DNA of 39,471 nt from NCBI RefSeq assembly GCF_000344155.1, contig NZ_BAOQ01000007.1, positions 1-39,471 of the forward strand, in the 5' to 3' direction. The first letter of the stretch is position 1. Each line of letters opens with the position of its first letter. Positions 37,532-39,471 of this stretch are shown one piece after another. The translations under genes and the position numbers were made by a program. This DNA is from Gordonia paraffinivorans NBRC 108238. Its GTDB lineage: Bacteria > Actinomycetota > Actinomycetes > Mycobacteriales > Mycobacteriaceae. The notes beneath the pieces were generated by a model, which did not search any database, was not told the DNA's origin, and saw only the letters and a program-made list of their open reading frames with translations.

Positions 37532-39471
37532 TCAGTCGCGCGGCTTCTCCTGGAGCTCGTAGGTCTCGATCACGTCGCCCACCTTGATGTCGGAGTAGGT
37601 CAGCGTGAGACCACATTCGTAACCCTCGCGGACCTCGGTGACATCGTCCTTCTCGCGACGGAGCGAGGACACGGTGAGGTTGTCGGCGATCACGACGTTG
37701 TCGCGGAGCAGGCGGGCCTTGGCGTTGCGACGCATGATGCCCGACTGGACGAGACAACCGGCGATGTTGCCGACCTTCGACGACTTGAAGATGGCGCGGA
37801 TCTCGGCGCGGCCGAGCTCCACCTCTTCGTAAATCGGCTTGAGCATGCCCTTGAGGGCGCTCTCGATCTCGTCGATGGCCTGGTAGATCACCGAGTAGTA
37901 CCGGATGTCGACGCCCTCGCGGTTGGCCAGCTCGGTGGCCTTGCCCTCCGCACGGACGTTGAAGCCGATGATGATCGCGTCCGACGCGGTCGCCAGGTTG
38001 ACGTTGGTCTCGGTGACACCACCGACACCGCGGTCGATGATCCGCAGGCTGACCTCGTCGCCCATGTCGATGCCGAGCAGGGCCTCTTCCAGGGCTTCGA
38101 CCGTACCCGCGTTGTCGCCCTTGAGGATGAGGTTGAGCTGCGCGGTCTCCTTGAGCGCCGAATCCAGGTCCTCGAGGCTGATGCGCTTGCGGCTGCGAGC
38201 GGCGAGCGCGTTGCGCTTGCGTGCGTTGCGCCGGTCGGCGATCTGCCGGGCGATGCGGTCCTCCTCGACCACGAGCAGGTTGTCACCCGCACCGCAGACC
38301 GAGGTGAAGCCGATGACCTGGACGGGCCGCGACGGGAGCGCCTCGGTGACGTCCTCGCCGTGCTCGTCGACCATGCGGCGCACACGTCCGTAGGCGTCGC
38401 CGGCGACGACCGAGTCGCCGACCCGCAGGGTGCCGCGCTGGACCAGCACGGTCGCGACCGGACCACGACCGCGGTCGAGGTGCGCCTCGATGGCCACGCC
38501 CTGGGCGGGCATGTCCGGGTTGGCGCGCAGGTCGAGAGCCGCGTCCGCGGTCAGCAGGACCGCCTCGAGCAGCTGATCGATGTTGGTTCCCTGCTTGGCC
38601 GAGATGTCGACGAACATGGTGTCGCCGCCGTACTCCTCGGGCACCAGACCGTACTCGGTGAGCTGACCGCGGATCTTCTGCGGATCAGCACCCTCCTTGT
38701 CGATCTTGTTGACCGCGACCACGATCGGCACGTCGGCCGCCTGGGCGTGGTTGATCGCCTCCACCGTCTGCGGCATGACGCCGTCGTCGGCCGCGACCAC
38801 GAGGATCGCGATGTCGGTGGCCTTCGCACCGCGGGCACGCATGGCGGTGAACGCCTCGTGACCCGGGGTGTCGATGAAGGTGATCAGGCGATCCTCGCCG
38901 TTGAGGTGCGTGTTGACCTGGTAGGCGCCGATGTGCTGCGTGATGCCGCCGGCCTCGCCCTCGCGGACGTTGGCCTTGCGGATCGTGTCGAGCAGTCGGG
39001 TCTTGCCGTGGTCGACGTGACCCATGACGGTGACCACCGGCGGACGCTGTTCGAGGTCCTCGTCGTCGCCCTCGTCCTCGCCGTAGGTGAGGTCGAAGCT
39101 CTCGAGGAGCTCGCGGTCCTCGTCCTCGGGGCTGACGACCTGGACCTTGTAGTTCATCTCCGAGCCGAGCAGCTCGAGCGTCTCGTCGTTCACCGACTCG
39201 GTCGCGGTGACCATCTCGCCGAGGTTGAACAGCGCCTGGACCAGCGATGCCGGGTTGGCGTCGATCTTCTCCGCGAAGTCCGAGAGCGACGCGCCGCGGG
39301 CGAGGCGGATGACCTCGCCGTTGCCGCGCGGCAGGCGGACGCCGCCGACCGACGGCGCCTGCATGTTCTCGTACTCGGCGCGCTTCGCCCGCTTCGACTT
39401 GCGGCCCTTGCGGGGAGCACCGCCCGGACGGCCGAACGCACCGGCTGCGCCGCCGCGTCCGCGACCGCCGC
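37532..39471 (-). CDS. infB: Translation initiation factor IF-2, N-terminus outside window
   Basis: At least 646 residues are present. The frame stays open to the right edge, so the 39364 ATG is internal and the true start lies outside. The visible N-terminal part is Gly/Arg-rich ([20 protein letters not shown]). Then come the IF2_N domain (about 39130-39330), the GTPase with [14 protein letters not shown] (39030-38990), DTPGHEAF (38870) and NKIDKEG (38710), and the C-terminal domains ending YELQEKPRD. It places fMet-tRNA on the 30S subunit. It is upstream of rbfA, as in most bacteria. Confidence 0.97.
   Translation of the reverse strand, partial: GGRGRGGAAGAFGRPGGAPRKGRKSKRAKRAEYENMQAPSVGGVRLPRGNGEVIRLARGASLSDFAEKIDANPASLVQALFNLGEMVTATESVNDETLELLGSEMNYKVQVVSPEDEDRELLESFDLTYGEDEGDDEDLEQRPPVVTVMGHVDHGKTRLLDTIRKANVREGEAGGITQHIGAYQVNTHLNGEDRLITFIDTPGHEAFTAMRARGAKATDIAILVVAADDGVMPQTVEAINHAQAADVPIVVAVNKIDKEGADPQKIRGQLTEYGLVPEEYGGDTMFVDISAKQGTNIDQLLEAVLLTADAALDLRANPDMPAQGVAIEAHLDRGRGPVATVLVQRGTLRVGDSVVAGDAYGRVRRMVDEHGEDVTEALPSRPVQVIGFTSVCGAGDNLLVVEEDRIARQIADRRNARKRNALAARSRKRISLEDLDSALKETAQLNLILKGDNAGTVEALEEALLGIDMGDEVSLRIIDRGVGGVTETNVNLATASDAIIIGFNVRAEGKATELANREGVDIRYYSVIYQAIDEIESALKGMLKPIYEEVELGRAEIRAIFKSSKVGNIAGCLVQSGIMRRNAKARLLRDNVVIADNLTVSSLRREKDDVTEVREGYECGLTLTYSDIKVGDVIETYELQEKPRD

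Noticed and set aside
37532..39364. ATG at 39364 as the infB start
   Set aside because: The frame stays open and Gly/Arg-rich to the window edge, as expected for the IF-2 N-terminal region, so the true start is outside.

Overview
The window looks like chromosomal core DNA of a high-GC actinobacterium of the order Mycobacteriales, most like Gordonia or a close relative. This is inferred from gene order, protein sequences and codon use; no database search was possible. The gene order follows the Mycobacterium tuberculosis block from about Rv2739c to Rv2839c: glycosyltransferase, pspA, clgR, pgsA, argA, ftsK, rnj, dapA, thyX, dfrA, thyA, dapB, lrp/ald, pnp, rpsO, ribF, mntR, truB, pptT, pptH, dinF, nrnA, rbfA, infB. 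I see no prophage, insertion sequence, CRISPR array, rRNA or tRNA.

Layout. 1-4.7 kb: envelope-stress genes (clgR-pspA with a SigE-like promoter, then a truncated glycosyltransferase), phospholipid synthase pgsA, an ArgA-type acetyltransferase, a YCII protein and a TerC transporter behind a Mn-type yybP-ykoY riboswitch. 4.8-8.7 kb: ftsK and a mycothiol-type metal-binding protein. 8.7-12.6 kb: tightly overlapping thyX-dapA-rnj operon. 12.6-18.7 kb: a Tat-exported PhoD phosphatase, a HAD phosphatase, a thyA-dfrA-ycaQ-like operon, a divergent small HNH protein and a Ddn-type F420 enzyme. 18.7-20.3 kb: a DUF222-HNH endonuclease gene bracketed by copies of an unusual palindrome. 20.3-26.2 kb: dapB operon, divergent lrp/ald pair, NRDE protein and CBS-nucleotidyltransferase protein. 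26.3-31.1 kb: pnp, rpsO, a membrane protein and ribF. 31.2-39.5 kb: mntR, then the translation/cofactor run infB-rbfA-nrnA-dinF and pptH-pptT-truB, all on the minus strand, with infB running off the right edge.

How the genes work together. Three themes stand out: thymidylate and folate supply (thyX, thyA, dfrA) beside lysine/peptidoglycan precursors (dapA, dapB, ald); RNA maturation and translation (rnj, pnp, rpsO, truB, rbfA, infB, nrnA); and manganese handling (riboswitch-terC and mntR). The pptT/pptH pair makes and removes 4'-phosphopantetheine on carrier proteins.

The most interesting non-coding signals are: (1) a TerC riboswitch whose 3' P1 strand can alternatively pair with the Shine-Dalgarno sequence; (2) six starts with a TANNNT -10 box exactly 6 nt before the start codon, predicting leaderless mRNAs, including a divergent thyA/HNH pair whose promoters interlock; (3) three copies of a GTTCCGCGGAAC palindrome confined to the DUF222-HNH gene; (4) several minisatellites, two of which repeat a gene's stop codon in frame; (5) a 22-bp hairpin between infB and rbfA; (6) an apparent CTG start for dinF.
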